In this document: positions 53,668 through 62,085 of the stretch, one piece after another | Position numbering within the stretch: the first letter of the stretch is position 1 | How the letters are laid out: every line of letters begins with the position of its first letter | Source of the DNA: JACRIM01 sp038042195 | GTDB lineage: Bacteria; Planctomycetota; Phycisphaerae; UBA1845; UTPLA1 | NCBI GenBank assembly: GCA_038042195.1 | Contig: JBBTET010000010.1 | Coordinates: forward strand, 62,001-126,000 | Direction of reading: 5' to 3' | DNA length: 64,000 nucleotides | Notes under the pieces: model-generated | What the model saw: the letters and a program-made list of their open reading frames with translations, nothing else | Told to the model about the DNA's origin: nothing | Database searches by the model: none | Translations under genes and position numbers: made by a program

Positions 53668-54009
53668 ATGCGAAATCACAAGCGTCTAAAGAAAGCCATG
53701 CTCAGCCTGACCGTCATCCTCGGTGGAAGCACGGTCATGGCCGATGGCTGCATCAACACCCTCGCGTCGATCAACATCTGCGGCACCGTGCTCACCTTTT
53801 GCACGCCCGCTGACCAGTTGAACCTGCTTTTCCCCTACCTCGAAACGCCTGACTTTGAAACCGATCCCTCCTGCACCATCCCGCTCGGATGCGGTGCCAG
53901 TGATGTATATCAGAATATCCCCGCGGGCTTTCCCGGCGGATCTGCCGTCAATCAGCCCTCGCTCGGCTCGACCGGAACAGGCGGTGGCGGGGCCGGCGGC
54001 GGCGTCTAG
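53668..54009 (+). CDS. Small exported Cys/Gly-rich protein
   Basis: 113 residues. MRNHKRLKKAMLSLTVILGG and the following STVMADGC form a signal peptide; then INTLASINICGTVLTFCTPA, SCTIPLGCGASD, and a glycine-rich tail. The placement of hydrophobic signal, Cys after about 25 residues and an (V/I)NxCG motif recalls the preceding gene. A terminator follows directly. Likely periplasmic or surface-exposed. Confidence 0.65.
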   Translation: MRNHKRLKKAMLSLTVILGGSTVMADGCINTLASINICGTVLTFCTPADQLNLLFPYLETPDFETDPSCTIPLGCGASDVYQNIPAGFPGGSAVNQPSLGSTGTGGGGAGGGV

Positions 54010-54045
54010 CCGATCTACCCGACCCGCATTCGTGAGTCCAACTTC

Positions 54046-54076
54046 AAGCCGTCGCGATTGTCGCGACGGCTTTTTT
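54046..54076 (+). terminator. Rho-independent terminator
   Basis: 12-bp perfect stem AAGCCGTCGCGA (54046-54057) with TCGCGACGGCTT, 3-nt loop TTG, and a T-run to 54076. It ends the small-protein operon. Confidence 0.9.
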
Positions 54077-54283
54077 CATGGTCACCGCCGGTTTTGACAC
54101 GATCAGTGGGGGCGGGCCACCGTACGCGACCAGGCAGGGAGGGTGCGCTTCCCCACAACGGGCGATTCCAATGATGGCCACCGATTCTAAGCGCGGCCGC
54201 TCGCATTTCTGGTTACTCTCTCCCTTGGAAAACGACTACCAACGGGATGATGTCGTTTGACCTTCTCCAACCAAAAGGGCTAT

Positions 54284-55732
54284 ATGACAACCAGACCAGA
54301 AGAAACCAACTCGCGCGGCGGCGTCATTGGTTGGATGAAGCGACATCCGAAGACGACGGTGTTTCTGGGCCTTGTCCTTCTGCTGGCCGTGGGGCTGTAC
54401 CTCTTCGACGCCGTGGCCAAGAATCGGCTGGCCGAACGCATCGCGGCGATTCGGGCGAAGGGTGAGCCGACAACGTTAGCAGATTTGCTCGCTCGGCAGC
54501 GGAATATTCCAGATAACGAAAATATGCTGGAGGCTCTTGTCAAACCAGCGGAAAAGATGGGGCAAGTAACAATCCCTGAGGACAAATCGGCACATCTTCC
54601 GTATCTAGGCGGCGCGATTCGTGTCCCTACGGGTCAACGGTGGTCGGGGCAAGAACTTGCAACGGCGCAGTGGTATCTCCGGCAATTCACCGCCGAGCTT
54701 TCGAGCATTCACGCGGGACTGAAGTTGAAGGACAGCGCGCATAACATTGCATGGAAGGAACCAATCGTTACGGTACCGATTCCTGAACTGAGCTATTTGC
54801 GCCATGCCGGTAAAGTCGTCGCCCTCGAGATTCTGAGTGCGGCGAACAGCGATGATCAGAAGGCTGCCGAGCAGGATATCCTGGAAATCCTGCCGATGCT
54901 GCAAGTCATAGATGGCGGCGAATCTCTATTAAGCGCACTCGTGCATGTTGCCAATCACGCGGTCGTGCATGACTGCATCGAGCGGACGGTCAATCTGGTT
55001 GGCCTAAGTGACTTGGCGCTCAACCGCATTGAGGCGTCACTTCGTGTCACTGAGCATCGACCTGATTTGGGCACGGCCCTTCGATCGGAGCGGGCGCTTT
55101 TCATGGATAGTCAGGTTTTCGCGCGATCCGCCGGCGGAGCCTGGTGGTCCTGGATGTCCGTGTCTGTCCTGACGACTATTGACTTGGACGAAGGATTGAA
55201 ACTCCACGCGATGCTGATTGAAGCCGTGCAGCCCCCTTACGATTCGGTTTTCGAGCGGCTGGCGTCCGTGGAGGCTCGGACACAGTCGCTGCCGTCCTAT
55301 TGCGTCTTTACCAAAACCGTAATGCCAAGTTGCTCGCGCGCTGTGGTTCTCTGGCTTCGTACAATTGGTCAGCGCCGAGCACTACGGGCGGCACTCGCGT
55401 CCGAGCGTTTTCGTCTCGCGAACAAACTTTGGCCGGATCGACTCGAGCAACTTATTCCAGCGTATATGGACTCCGTTCCCATCGACCCCATCGACGGGAA
55501 GCCGATTCGCTACTCCGTCATTCCTGAAGGCATCAAGACGTGGACGATCTCCGGCGACGGCCACAACGAAGACAATGGAGGCGACATCCAACGATTGGAA
55601 CCCTATAGCGAACCAACAATACGACCGAAGGACTTCGGCTGGGTGATCCTCAACCCCGACCTGCGCGGCCGCGAGTGCAGCCCGCCGAAAACTACGACCG
55701 CGCCGACGCCAACTACACAGCCGAAACCGTAG
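54284..55732 (+). CDS. Membrane protein, first of two tandem paralogues with pseudopilin-like C-terminus
   Basis: 482 residues from the ATG at 54284 (AAGGG 8 nt upstream). One N-terminal helix (TTVFLGLVLLLAVGLYLFD), then RIAAIRAKGEPTTLADLLARQRNIPDNEN, a long helical region, and a C-terminal domain SERFRLANKLWPDRLEQLIP, VPIDPIDGKPIRYSVIPEG, TWTISGDGHNEDNGGDIQ, similar to the end of type II secretion major pseudopilins and related planctomycete proteins. The N-terminal pre-pilin cleavage site is absent. Function unknown; a periplasmic envelope protein. It is followed by a paralogue. Confidence 0.8.
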   Translation: MTTRPEETNSRGGVIGWMKRHPKTTVFLGLVLLLAVGLYLFDAVAKNRLAERIAAIRAKGEPTTLADLLARQRNIPDNENMLEALVKPAEKMGQVTIPEDKSAHLPYLGGAIRVPTGQRWSGQELATAQWYLRQFTAELSSIHAGLKLKDSAHNIAWKEPIVTVPIPELSYLRHAGKVVALEILSAANSDDQKAAEQDILEILPMLQVIDGGESLLSALVHVANHAVVHDCIERTVNLVGLSDLALNRIEASLRVTEHRPDLGTALRSERALFMDSQVFARSAGGAWWSWMSVSVLTTIDLDEGLKLHAMLIEAVQPPYDSVFERLASVEARTQSLPSYCVFTKTVMPSCSRAVVLWLRTIGQRRALRAALASERFRLANKLWPDRLEQLIPAYMDSVPIDPIDGKPIRYSVIPEGIKTWTISGDGHNEDNGGDIQRLEPYSEPTIRPKDFGWVILNPDLRGRECSPPKTTTAPTPTTQPKP

Positions 55733-55755
55733 CGGCATCGTTTGCCGGCCCGACC

Positions 55756-57279
55756 ATGAGCACACAACCAGATCAACCTGAGCGACGCGGCATCGGGGGT
55801 TGGATTCTCCAGCACCCGAAGTCCACGATTGCGCTGGCGATCCTGCTGATATTCGCCCTCGCGATCCTCGGCCTCTCGCGCTCGGCGGAATCGCGTCTGG
55901 CCGCGAAGATCGCCGCCATCAGGGCCAAGGGGGAGCCGACGACGATTCAGGATTTGCTCGCTCGTCAACGGCACTTGCCGGATGATAAGAATCGAGTCGT
56001 GGCCGTGAACAGGATTGCGTCGAGATTCAAGTCGGTAACGGTCTCAGACGAGCGATTAAAGCACCTTCCCTACCAAGGCGGTGCCATTCAACCACGAACC
56101 GGCATTCGGTGGCCTGAAAAGGAAATCGAGACTGCACAGTGGTATCTGGGTCAAATCGAACACGATCTGGCCGACCTGCACGATGCCATGAAGATCAAGG
56201 ACTCATCTTTCTGCATACCGTGGACTTCACCTGCATTCAATACGTTTCCTGACTATTCGGCGATTCGGGCGGGCGCAAAGGTGCTCGTGCTGGACGCGGA
56301 GGTGGCGGCCATGCTAGGGGATCGCGATCTCGCGGAACGGAACCTACTGGATGCATTCGGAATGCCCCGTCTTACCAATGGCGGAGAATCGCTCATCACA
56401 GCGCTCACACAAATGGCCATTAATTCCCTAATCTGTGATGTGGGGGAGCGGATCATCAACCAAGTCGGACTAAGAGACACGTGCTTGCAAAGCGTGGAAC
56501 AATCCTTGCATGATGCTGACGGCTCGATCGACATTAAAATGTCCCTGTTTGTCGAGCGCGTTCAGTTCCTCGACTCGCTCCATTGGTTTCGTGCCAACAA
56601 GGCCAGTGGGGCGCAATTCTTTGGTACTACATATTTTTGGCAATCATCGCCAGTGGCGTTTTGGCCGTACCTGCCCGCCCTGCCGGCGCTGGATATCGCC
56701 GAAGGCCTGGCGTTTCATACCGCGATGATCGATGCCGTGAATGGGCCGAATATCGAGTCGATTCGTAGTATCACTGTCGTGGAAACCACGCACGGAACCA
56801 TGCCATGGTATTCGATCCTGTCCAAGACCATGATAGGTGGTTACTCGCGCGTAGTCGCGCTGTGGGTGCACAACATCGGCCAGTTGCGCGCTCTTCGCGT
56901 CGCCGTCGCTGCCGAGCGATACCGCCTCGCCAGCGGCAAGTGGCCCAATGATGCACAATCGCTTGTGCCGCAATTCATCGACGCAATCCCTCCCGATCCC
57001 ATCGATAGAAAGCCGATCCGCTACGCAATCATCCCGGAGGGAATCAAAACTTGGACTATCTCCGGCGACGCCGACAATCGCGATAACGGCGGCGATGTGC
57101 AAAGAATCGAACCGGGAAACAACAAACACCGCCCAACAGATTTTGGCTGGGTGATCCTCAACCCCGACCTGCGCGGCCGAGAGGAAACACCTGCTGTACC
57201 ATCCTCCCGGCCGACACTGCCGACAACCCAGCCGAGCCGCTCAACACGTTTGCCTTCCTCCGAACCACCGCAGAATTAA
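55756..57279 (+). CDS. Membrane protein, second tandem paralogue
   Basis: 507 residues from the ATG at 55756. The order is the same as in the preceding gene: helix (STIALAILLIFALAILGL), KIAAIRAKGEPTTIQDLLARQRHLPDDK, helical middle, C-terminal AAERYRLASGKWPNDAQSLVPQFIDAIPPDPIDRKPIRYAIIPEG, TWTISGDADNRDNGGDVQ, DFGWVILNPDLRG. Ends are very similar between copies and the middle diverged. A Thr/Pro/Ser-rich tail closes it. Unknown function; expected in the periplasm, anchored by its helix. Confidence 0.8.
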   Translation: MSTQPDQPERRGIGGWILQHPKSTIALAILLIFALAILGLSRSAESRLAAKIAAIRAKGEPTTIQDLLARQRHLPDDKNRVVAVNRIASRFKSVTVSDERLKHLPYQGGAIQPRTGIRWPEKEIETAQWYLGQIEHDLADLHDAMKIKDSSFCIPWTSPAFNTFPDYSAIRAGAKVLVLDAEVAAMLGDRDLAERNLLDAFGMPRLTNGGESLITALTQMAINSLICDVGERIINQVGLRDTCLQSVEQSLHDADGSIDIKMSLFVERVQFLDSLHWFRANKASGAQFFGTTYFWQSSPVAFWPYLPALPALDIAEGLAFHTAMIDAVNGPNIESIRSITVVETTHGTMPWYSILSKTMIGGYSRVVALWVHNIGQLRALRVAVAAERYRLASGKWPNDAQSLVPQFIDAIPPDPIDRKPIRYAIIPEGIKTWTISGDADNRDNGGDVQRIEPGNNKHRPTDFGWVILNPDLRGREETPAVPSSRPTLPTTQPSRSTRLPSSEPPQN

Positions 57280-57433
57280 CTCACTGTGGATTCAAGCCAT
57301 ACACCTGTTGGCGGCGCCCTGCACGTTGCTTTAATCATGAATCAATGGTATGCGCACTGCTGGAACCCAGATAAAATCACCATCGATAGGCCACGACGTG
57401 GCAGATACTCGAAGCGGTTCCAGGGAAGCGCGA

Positions 57434-58603
57434 ATGGGTTGCATGAACACGACGCACAAAATTCTTTTGCATTGGTTGGCGCTGGTGACCATCGCCTGTA
57501 CGACCGTTCACGGACAGGACTTCACCGATCCAATCAACGGTTCTGTTCAAGCACTACAAAGCAACGCAAGGGGTCCAGCCGAAGGCAAGAACGACGCGGA
57601 AACCGGCCCCCGTGAGTTGCCTCATGATGAAAAAGCGGAGGCGATAGACCTCAAGAAGCTTGGCGAAGGCTTCAACATCGTCCATGCACCTCACTTTACG
57701 ATTTTTCACAATGTTCCAGAAAACGAAATCCAGGGATTCAAGGCGGCAAGCGAAAAGACCTATTCCTCCAGCGTCAAGTACATGCAAAGTCTCGGGATGA
57801 CGCCCCAGTACCCGAAAGCAAAGCTGCATACGTTCTATTTCTCGAACCAAGATCAATTCAAGCGATGCGCGAATCTGCTCGAAGGCGATCCTGGGCTTAG
57901 CGAGGGGAAGTACTTCCTCAGAGCCAATCGAAGCGCGTTCTTTAACCTAAAGAACAGAAGCGGTGGTCTACAAAGCGTGGAAGCAACGCAGGCAAACATC
58001 AATCGGCTCAAGGAGCAGCTCGACAAGGCCAAGTCACAGAGTGAGAGACAGTCCTTACAAAAACAAATAGCGGCCGAACGAGAAAAGGAAAAGGCTGCCA
58101 TCGCCTATGGAAATGACTGGAATACCGTTCTCCTTCAGCACGAACTAGCCCACCAGATCCTCTTCAACTTCGGGTTCCATACTCAATTGGGCTGCCCGAC
58201 GAATCCACGATGGTTCGTCGAGGGGACAGCCCTCATGCTGGAATCAACGGGAAACGGAAAGTCATCCAATATCGGTGCCGTGAACCAACTCCGACTTCGG
58301 GATTACCGAAGGCAGGAAAAAGAAGGCAAGCTGATTGACCCCAAGGAGCTGATCTGTGGCGAGAACACATTCAATAATGCGGCCACGATGAATCCCGCTT
58401 ACAACACGGCATGGGCACTGACCCATTATCTGAATCGAACGAAACGGACGAAGATTCGCGTCTACGCCGACCTCATTAAGAAGCGAACTGTGGACTATCG
58501 AAGCACCCCCGAACAGGAGGTTGAGACGTTTGAAGCGGCGTTCGGCAAGCTCGACGATAAGTGGATTCAGAAGTGGAGGGACTGGATGAAGCAAGTACGG
58601 TAG
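57434..58603 (+). CDS. Exported DUF1570-type putative metallopeptidase
   Basis: 389 residues from the ATG at 57434 (an ATG at 57443 is equally possible). Signal peptide HKILLHWLALVTIACTTVHGQ. A coiled-coil-like stretch (INRLKEQLDKAKSQSERQSL) precedes LLQHELAHQILFNFGFH, the HExxH zinc motif near residue 236, followed by PRWFVEGTALMLES with the third ligand Glu and ALTHYLNRT. This is the DUF1570 gluzincin pattern common in planctomycetes. Probably periplasmic peptidase; substrate unknown. Confidence 0.85.
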   Translation: MGCMNTTHKILLHWLALVTIACTTVHGQDFTDPINGSVQALQSNARGPAEGKNDAETGPRELPHDEKAEAIDLKKLGEGFNIVHAPHFTIFHNVPENEIQGFKAASEKTYSSSVKYMQSLGMTPQYPKAKLHTFYFSNQDQFKRCANLLEGDPGLSEGKYFLRANRSAFFNLKNRSGGLQSVEATQANINRLKEQLDKAKSQSERQSLQKQIAAEREKEKAAIAYGNDWNTVLLQHELAHQILFNFGFHTQLGCPTNPRWFVEGTALMLESTGNGKSSNIGAVNQLRLRDYRRQEKEGKLIDPKELICGENTFNNAATMNPAYNTAWALTHYLNRTKRTKIRVYADLIKKRTVDYRSTPEQEVETFEAAFGKLDDKWIQKWRDWMKQVR

Positions 58604-58690
58604 TCTCGCGCCAACTCTGCCCCTCGTTCTGCCGACCTCCATTAATGCCTCTTGTGAATTAAGTCTCGTGTGGATGGCCATTTACATCCG

Positions 58691-58719
58691 TTGGCGTCCC
58701 TCTACCTCTCCACTATACT
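58691..58719 (+). promoter_or_regulatory. Promoter of the nuo operon
   Basis: TTGGCG (58691-58696), 17-bp spacer, TATACT (58714-58719); start near 58726, leader about 130 nt that includes both palindromes. Confidence 0.6.
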
Positions 58720-58783
58720 CACTTATCGCACGGGTCCGGCTGGCGGCGGCTTGGCCCGAATGGGTGTTTCGATACTCATTCAA

Positions 58784-58842
58784 CACAGCCTATTAGGCTG
58801 TGCCACACGCGAACCCGCACTGCCTATTAGGCTGTGCCACAC
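58784..58842 (+). repeat. Two palindromic repeats in the nuo leader
   Basis: A 21-bp word starting GCCTATTAGGCTGTGCC occurs at 58788-58808 and 58822-58842, 34 bp apart. The first copy sits in the 19-bp palindrome CACAGCCTATTAGGCTGTG (58784-58802); the second forms a shorter hairpin 14 bp before the nuoI start. Confidence 0.85.
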
Positions 58843-58855
58843 ATAGGAACCCCGC

Positions 58856-59467
58856 ATGGGAAGCGCTCGCGAGTATTTTCAGAACATCTTCGACACTGTT
58901 CGCACCATTGCGGCGGGCATGAGCATCACGCTCAAATACAACTTCGCCAAGACCATCACGCTGCAATACCCCGACATGGCCCCGGCCTTGCAGCCGAGGT
59001 ATCGCGGGTTTCACTGGTTCGAGGCCGAGAAGTGCATCGCCTGCGACATGTGCGCCAAGGCCTGCCCGGTGGATTGCATCTACATCGAAAAGGGCGGGCC
59101 GCGAAAGATCGAAAAGGCGACGGGCATCGCCGTCGGCGGGGCGCTGGAGCGATACGCGATTGACTATGCCAAGTGCATGTTCTGTGCCCTCTGCTGCGAC
59201 CCCTGCCCGACCGACTGCATCCACATGGGCGACAACCACGACCTCTCGGCCTACACGCGAGAGGACATGTGCGTGGAGTTCACCGACCTGGCCAAGGAAG
59301 GCAAACAGACGCCCGAGCCGTATTGGATGCAAAAGGAAACCATGCCGACCTGGGCCAAGGAAAAGAAGGATCGCTGGGAAGAGCGGGCGCGGCCGGTGCG
59401 GGACGAGATGCTGAAGGCGCTCAAGCCCTCGACGGCAGCGAAGAAGGAAGACGCCGCGGCGAAATAG
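58856..59467 (+). CDS. nuoI: NADH-quinone oxidoreductase subunit I
   Basis: 203 residues. Two 4Fe-4S clusters: Cys60, Cys63, Cys66, Cys70 (CIACDMCAKACP) and Cys107, Cys110, Cys113, Cys117 (CMFCALCCDPCP), the N6a/N6b pair carrying electrons inside complex I. AGGA lies 8-11 nt upstream of the ATG. Unusually it heads the operon, before nuoA; in most genomes nuoI follows nuoH. The extra C-terminal tail (AKEKKDRWEERARPVRDEML) is long and charged. Confidence 0.95.
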   Translation: MGSAREYFQNIFDTVRTIAAGMSITLKYNFAKTITLQYPDMAPALQPRYRGFHWFEAEKCIACDMCAKACPVDCIYIEKGGPRKIEKATGIAVGGALERYAIDYAKCMFCALCCDPCPTDCIHMGDNHDLSAYTREDMCVEFTDLAKEGKQTPEPYWMQKETMPTWAKEKKDRWEERARPVRDEMLKALKPSTAAKKEDAAAK

Positions 59468-59477
59468 GGACCGGACC

Positions 59478-59921
59478 ATGGAATACTCCAACAATCTTGT
59501 CATCGGGCTGTTGATCTTTGTCGTGGCCGGCATCGGCATGTCGTTTGGGGCGCTGCTCATCGGGCACCTGATCCGCACGAAGCTGCCGCACCCTGAGAAG
59601 AGCGCGGCCTACGAATGCGGCGAGCCGGCCATCGGGCCGGGCTGGGTGCAGTTCGATTTGCGATTTTACGTCGTCGCTCTCGTGTTTCTCATCTTCGACA
59701 TTGAAGTGGCCCTGTTCTATCCGTGGGCGGTGGTCTATCGCGAGGCGGGGATCGCGGCGTTGTGGGACATGCTGTTCTTCTTCGGCGTGATCGTGGTGGG
59801 GTATCTGTATCTGTGGCGGTTCGGCTATCTCGACTGGGTGCGGGCGACGGGCCTGCACGACAAGCGGACCTCCGTTCGCCGCGATGATGCCCTGGGCCGC
59901 GCGGCGCGGCAGTGGATGTAG
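59478..59921 (+). CDS. nuoA: NADH-quinone oxidoreductase subunit A
   Basis: 147 residues, three helices (NLVIGLLIFVVAGIGMSFGA, FYVVALVFLIFDIEVALFYP, MLFFFGVIVVGYLYLWRFGY). AAYECGEPAIGPGWVQFDLR and FLIFDIEVALFYPW are the NuoA signatures. Membrane arm of complex I next to the quinone site. Starts 10 bp after nuoI. The hydrophilic C-terminal extension of about 25 residues is longer than usual. Confidence 0.94.
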   Translation: MEYSNNLVIGLLIFVVAGIGMSFGALLIGHLIRTKLPHPEKSAAYECGEPAIGPGWVQFDLRFYVVALVFLIFDIEVALFYPWAVVYREAGIAALWDMLFFFGVIVVGYLYLWRFGYLDWVRATGLHDKRTSVRRDDALGRAARQWM

Positions 59922-59939
59922 GAAGGGACGAGCATCAAG

Positions 59940-60518
59940 ATGGGTGCCGCAGTAGCGAAAAAAAATCGGCGACACAACGGTCTGCTCACGTCGGCCGAGT
60001 ACATGGCCCTGCCGGACGACGGGAACCGCTATGAACTTCTCCACGGAGAGTTGGTGATGAGTCCATCGGCATTCTTTGGTCACGGCGCGGTCACTACCTA
60101 TGTCGTCGGCAAGCTCGGTGAATTCGTGCGTTCCAAAAAACTGGGGGCGGTCACCGTGGAGACCGACATCGTGTTGGGAAAGCACTTTGTGCTTCGCCCC
60201 GACATTTGCTTTGTGTCGAAGCGACAGACTGATATTATTCGAGGGCACATCTACGGTGCCCCGGACTTGGCCGTTGAGATCACCTCGCCTAGCAACTGGC
60301 AGATGGACGTGTTTGCAAAGATGCACGAATACGAGCGTTTCGGCATCCGCGAGTACTGGGTGCTCGACATCGTGGACGAACGATACAAGGCGTATCAATG
60401 GTGCCTGCGCGGAAAGCGTTATCAAGGCGGGCTCGTGCAGGGCCACGAAATCAAGAGCCGCGTGCTCAAGGGATTCAAGCTAATGCTTGAGGAAGTCTGG
60501 GAATCCGCGTCGTGGTAG
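59940..60518 (+). CDS. Uma2-family (putative PD-(D/E)xK) protein inside the nuo operon
   Basis: 192 residues. LLTSAEYMALPDDGNRYELLHGELVMSP is the N-terminal signature of the Uma2 family; VETDIVLGKHFVLRPDICFVSK and LAVEITSPSNW supply the D-x(n)-E-x-x restriction-endonuclease-like core (the Lys of the motif is replaced by Ser: VEITS). REYWVLDIVDE follows. No function is known for Uma2 proteins, which are abundant in cyanobacteria and planctomycetes. It lies 18 bp after nuoA and 32 bp before nuoB, so it is probably co-transcribed with complex I genes, although it has no known link to respiration. Confidence 0.88.
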   Translation: MGAAVAKKNRRHNGLLTSAEYMALPDDGNRYELLHGELVMSPSAFFGHGAVTTYVVGKLGEFVRSKKLGAVTVETDIVLGKHFVLRPDICFVSKRQTDIIRGHIYGAPDLAVEITSPSNWQMDVFAKMHEYERFGIREYWVLDIVDERYKAYQWCLRGKRYQGGLVQGHEIKSRVLKGFKLMLEEVWESASW

Positions 60519-60550
60519 CGTGCTCCCCAAAATCTACGACAAGGTGAATC

Positions 60551-61093
60551 ATGAGCTGGATTGAGAATCGCTTTGAAGAAGGCATGATCGTCACGTCGCT
60601 TGACTGGGCGATTAACTGGGGCCGCACGAGCAGCATCTGGCCCATGACGTTCGGCCTGGCGTGCTGTGCCATTGAGATGATGGCGGTCGGTGCGAGTCGG
60701 TTTGATATCGATCGCTTCGGAGCCGGCGCGTTTCGGGCGACGCCGCGACAGGCCGACCTGATGATCGTGGCCGGCACGGTGACGTTCAAGATGGCCAGCC
60801 GCGTGAAACGACTCTACAACCAGATGCCCGAGCCGAAGTATGTCATCGCCATGGGCGCCTGCACCATCGGCGGCGGCCCGTACTTCAAGCATGGCTATCA
60901 CGTCGTCAAGGGCGTGGACCTCGTTGTGCCGGTGGATGTGTACGTCCCCGGTTGCCCGCCGCGCCCCGAGGCGCTCATCGAAGGCCTCATGCGGCTGCAA
61001 GACAAAATCAAGCATCAGTCGATTGCCAGAGACCCGTGGCTCACGGCGAAGCGCAAGGCGCTGGCCGGTGCATCGGTTCCCGTGGAAGTTTGA
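60551..61093 (+). CDS. nuoB: NADH-quinone oxidoreductase subunit B
   Basis: 180 residues. Ligands of the terminal cluster N2: Cys38/Cys39 (FGLACCAIEMM), Cys104 (MGACTIGGGP) and Cys135 (VPGCPPRPEAL). N2 hands electrons to quinone. AAGGTG lies 8-13 nt before the ATG. It is separated from nuoA by the Uma2 gene. Confidence 0.96.
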   Translation: MSWIENRFEEGMIVTSLDWAINWGRTSSIWPMTFGLACCAIEMMAVGASRFDIDRFGAGAFRATPRQADLMIVAGTVTFKMASRVKRLYNQMPEPKYVIAMGACTIGGGPYFKHGYHVVKGVDLVVPVDVYVPGCPPRPEALIEGLMRLQDKIKHQSIARDPWLTAKRKALAGASVPVEV

Positions 61094-61118
61094 AAATCCG
61101 GGCGATAGAGACAATCAC

Positions 61119-61682
61119 ATGGCACCAGAAGAAATCGCGGACCTGCTCAAGAAGACCTTCGGCGACAAGATCACCGAAGCGAACTTTCAGACGGCCCAGC
61201 CGCACGTGGTGGTCGATGCGAAGGCATGGCCCGAGGTGGCTCGCTTTCTACGCGACGACTCGCGCCTGCGTTTCGGCGCGCTTCGCAGCATCAGCGCGGT
61301 GGACATGCTCGAAGACGACCAACTCTGGGCGGTGTACGACCTCGATTCCTACGAGGGCCAAGTCGGCGGGCGCGACAACTGGAAACGCCGCCACGCATTC
61401 TGCGTGCGGATCAAGACGCCGCGAACGAATTCGCAAATCCCCTCCGTCGCCGACGTGTGGCAGGCCGCCGACTGGCACGAGCGCGAAGCGTACGACCTGA
61501 TGGGCATCGTCTTCACCGGCCACCCCGACAGCGTCGAAGGCCCAGAAGGCACGCACCCGCGCCGCATCCTGTGTCCCGATGACTGGGAAGGATTCCCGCT
61601 CCGCAAAGATTACGCGTTCCCGATGGAGTACCACGGCATCCCGGCCGTCACCGAGTACGGACAAACGAGACCGATCCATTGA
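61119..61682 (+). CDS. nuoC: NADH-quinone oxidoreductase subunit C
   Basis: 187 residues from the ATG at 61119, 25 bp after nuoB; the frame is open upstream through nuoB but those residues are shadow. LRSISAVDMLEDDQLWAVYDL, PSVADVWQAADWHEREAYDLMGIVFTGHPD and RILCPDDWEGFPLRKDYAFPMEY are the 30-kDa subunit signature of complex I. It packs beside NuoD and NuoB in the peripheral arm. Separate from nuoD (not fused). Confidence 0.94.
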   Translation: MAPEEIADLLKKTFGDKITEANFQTAQPHVVVDAKAWPEVARFLRDDSRLRFGALRSISAVDMLEDDQLWAVYDLDSYEGQVGGRDNWKRRHAFCVRIKTPRTNSQIPSVADVWQAADWHEREAYDLMGIVFTGHPDSVEGPEGTHPRRILCPDDWEGFPLRKDYAFPMEYHGIPAVTEYGQTRPIH

Positions 61683-61694
61683 GGTCGTTCACTG

Positions 61695-62078
61695 ATGATC
61701 AGCGGTATCGCAAAGTCAGTATCCGTACTTGCCTTTGCGATCGGCTCGCAAGGATGTGGTCCACATATCGAGCCGCTCAAGGACCGGCTTGTCGGAATCG
61801 AATCATTGGAGCTACGGGTAGATACCGCGAAGCTCGGGAGTAGCTGGAATTTTGCAAAAGGAGATAGTGATGCGGACCGTATAGTTGAGCTACGTGTTGG
61901 CGAATCCGCTGAATTACGAACTTTCAACATGTCATGCACACATACTCTCTTGAATCTGAACTACCCGGAGGCGACGTTCAAGGTCGATGAAACGGCAATT
62001 GCATGTACGCCTGGGGTTCCCAAGAGCTGGCTTACATATAAAGTTACATTGAAGAGCTATTCCGACAAGCCTAAGTAG
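61695..62078 (+). CDS. Small putative lipoprotein between nuoC and nuoD
   Basis: 127 residues. N-terminus MISGIAKSVSVLAFAIGSQGC is a short signal sequence ending in Cys21, a weak lipobox (SQGC). The mature part has a beta-rich look (SLELRVDTAKLGSSWNF, VELRVGESAELRTFNMSC) and two further cysteines. It is clearly more AT-rich in codon choice than nuoC and nuoD, suggesting a later arrival. It starts 12 bp after nuoC and ends 7 bp before nuoD, so it is inside the operon. No family recognised. Confidence 0.65.
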   Translation: MISGIAKSVSVLAFAIGSQGCGPHIEPLKDRLVGIESLELRVDTAKLGSSWNFAKGDSDADRIVELRVGESAELRTFNMSCTHTLLNLNYPEATFKVDETAIACTPGVPKSWLTYKVTLKSYSDKPK

Positions 62079-62085
62079 GATCACC

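Larger units (their letters stand above)
58604..58855. other. Intergenic region with promoter and paired palindromes before nuoI
   Basis: Holds the nuo promoter and two palindromic repeats listed separately; no gene. Confidence 0.5.
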
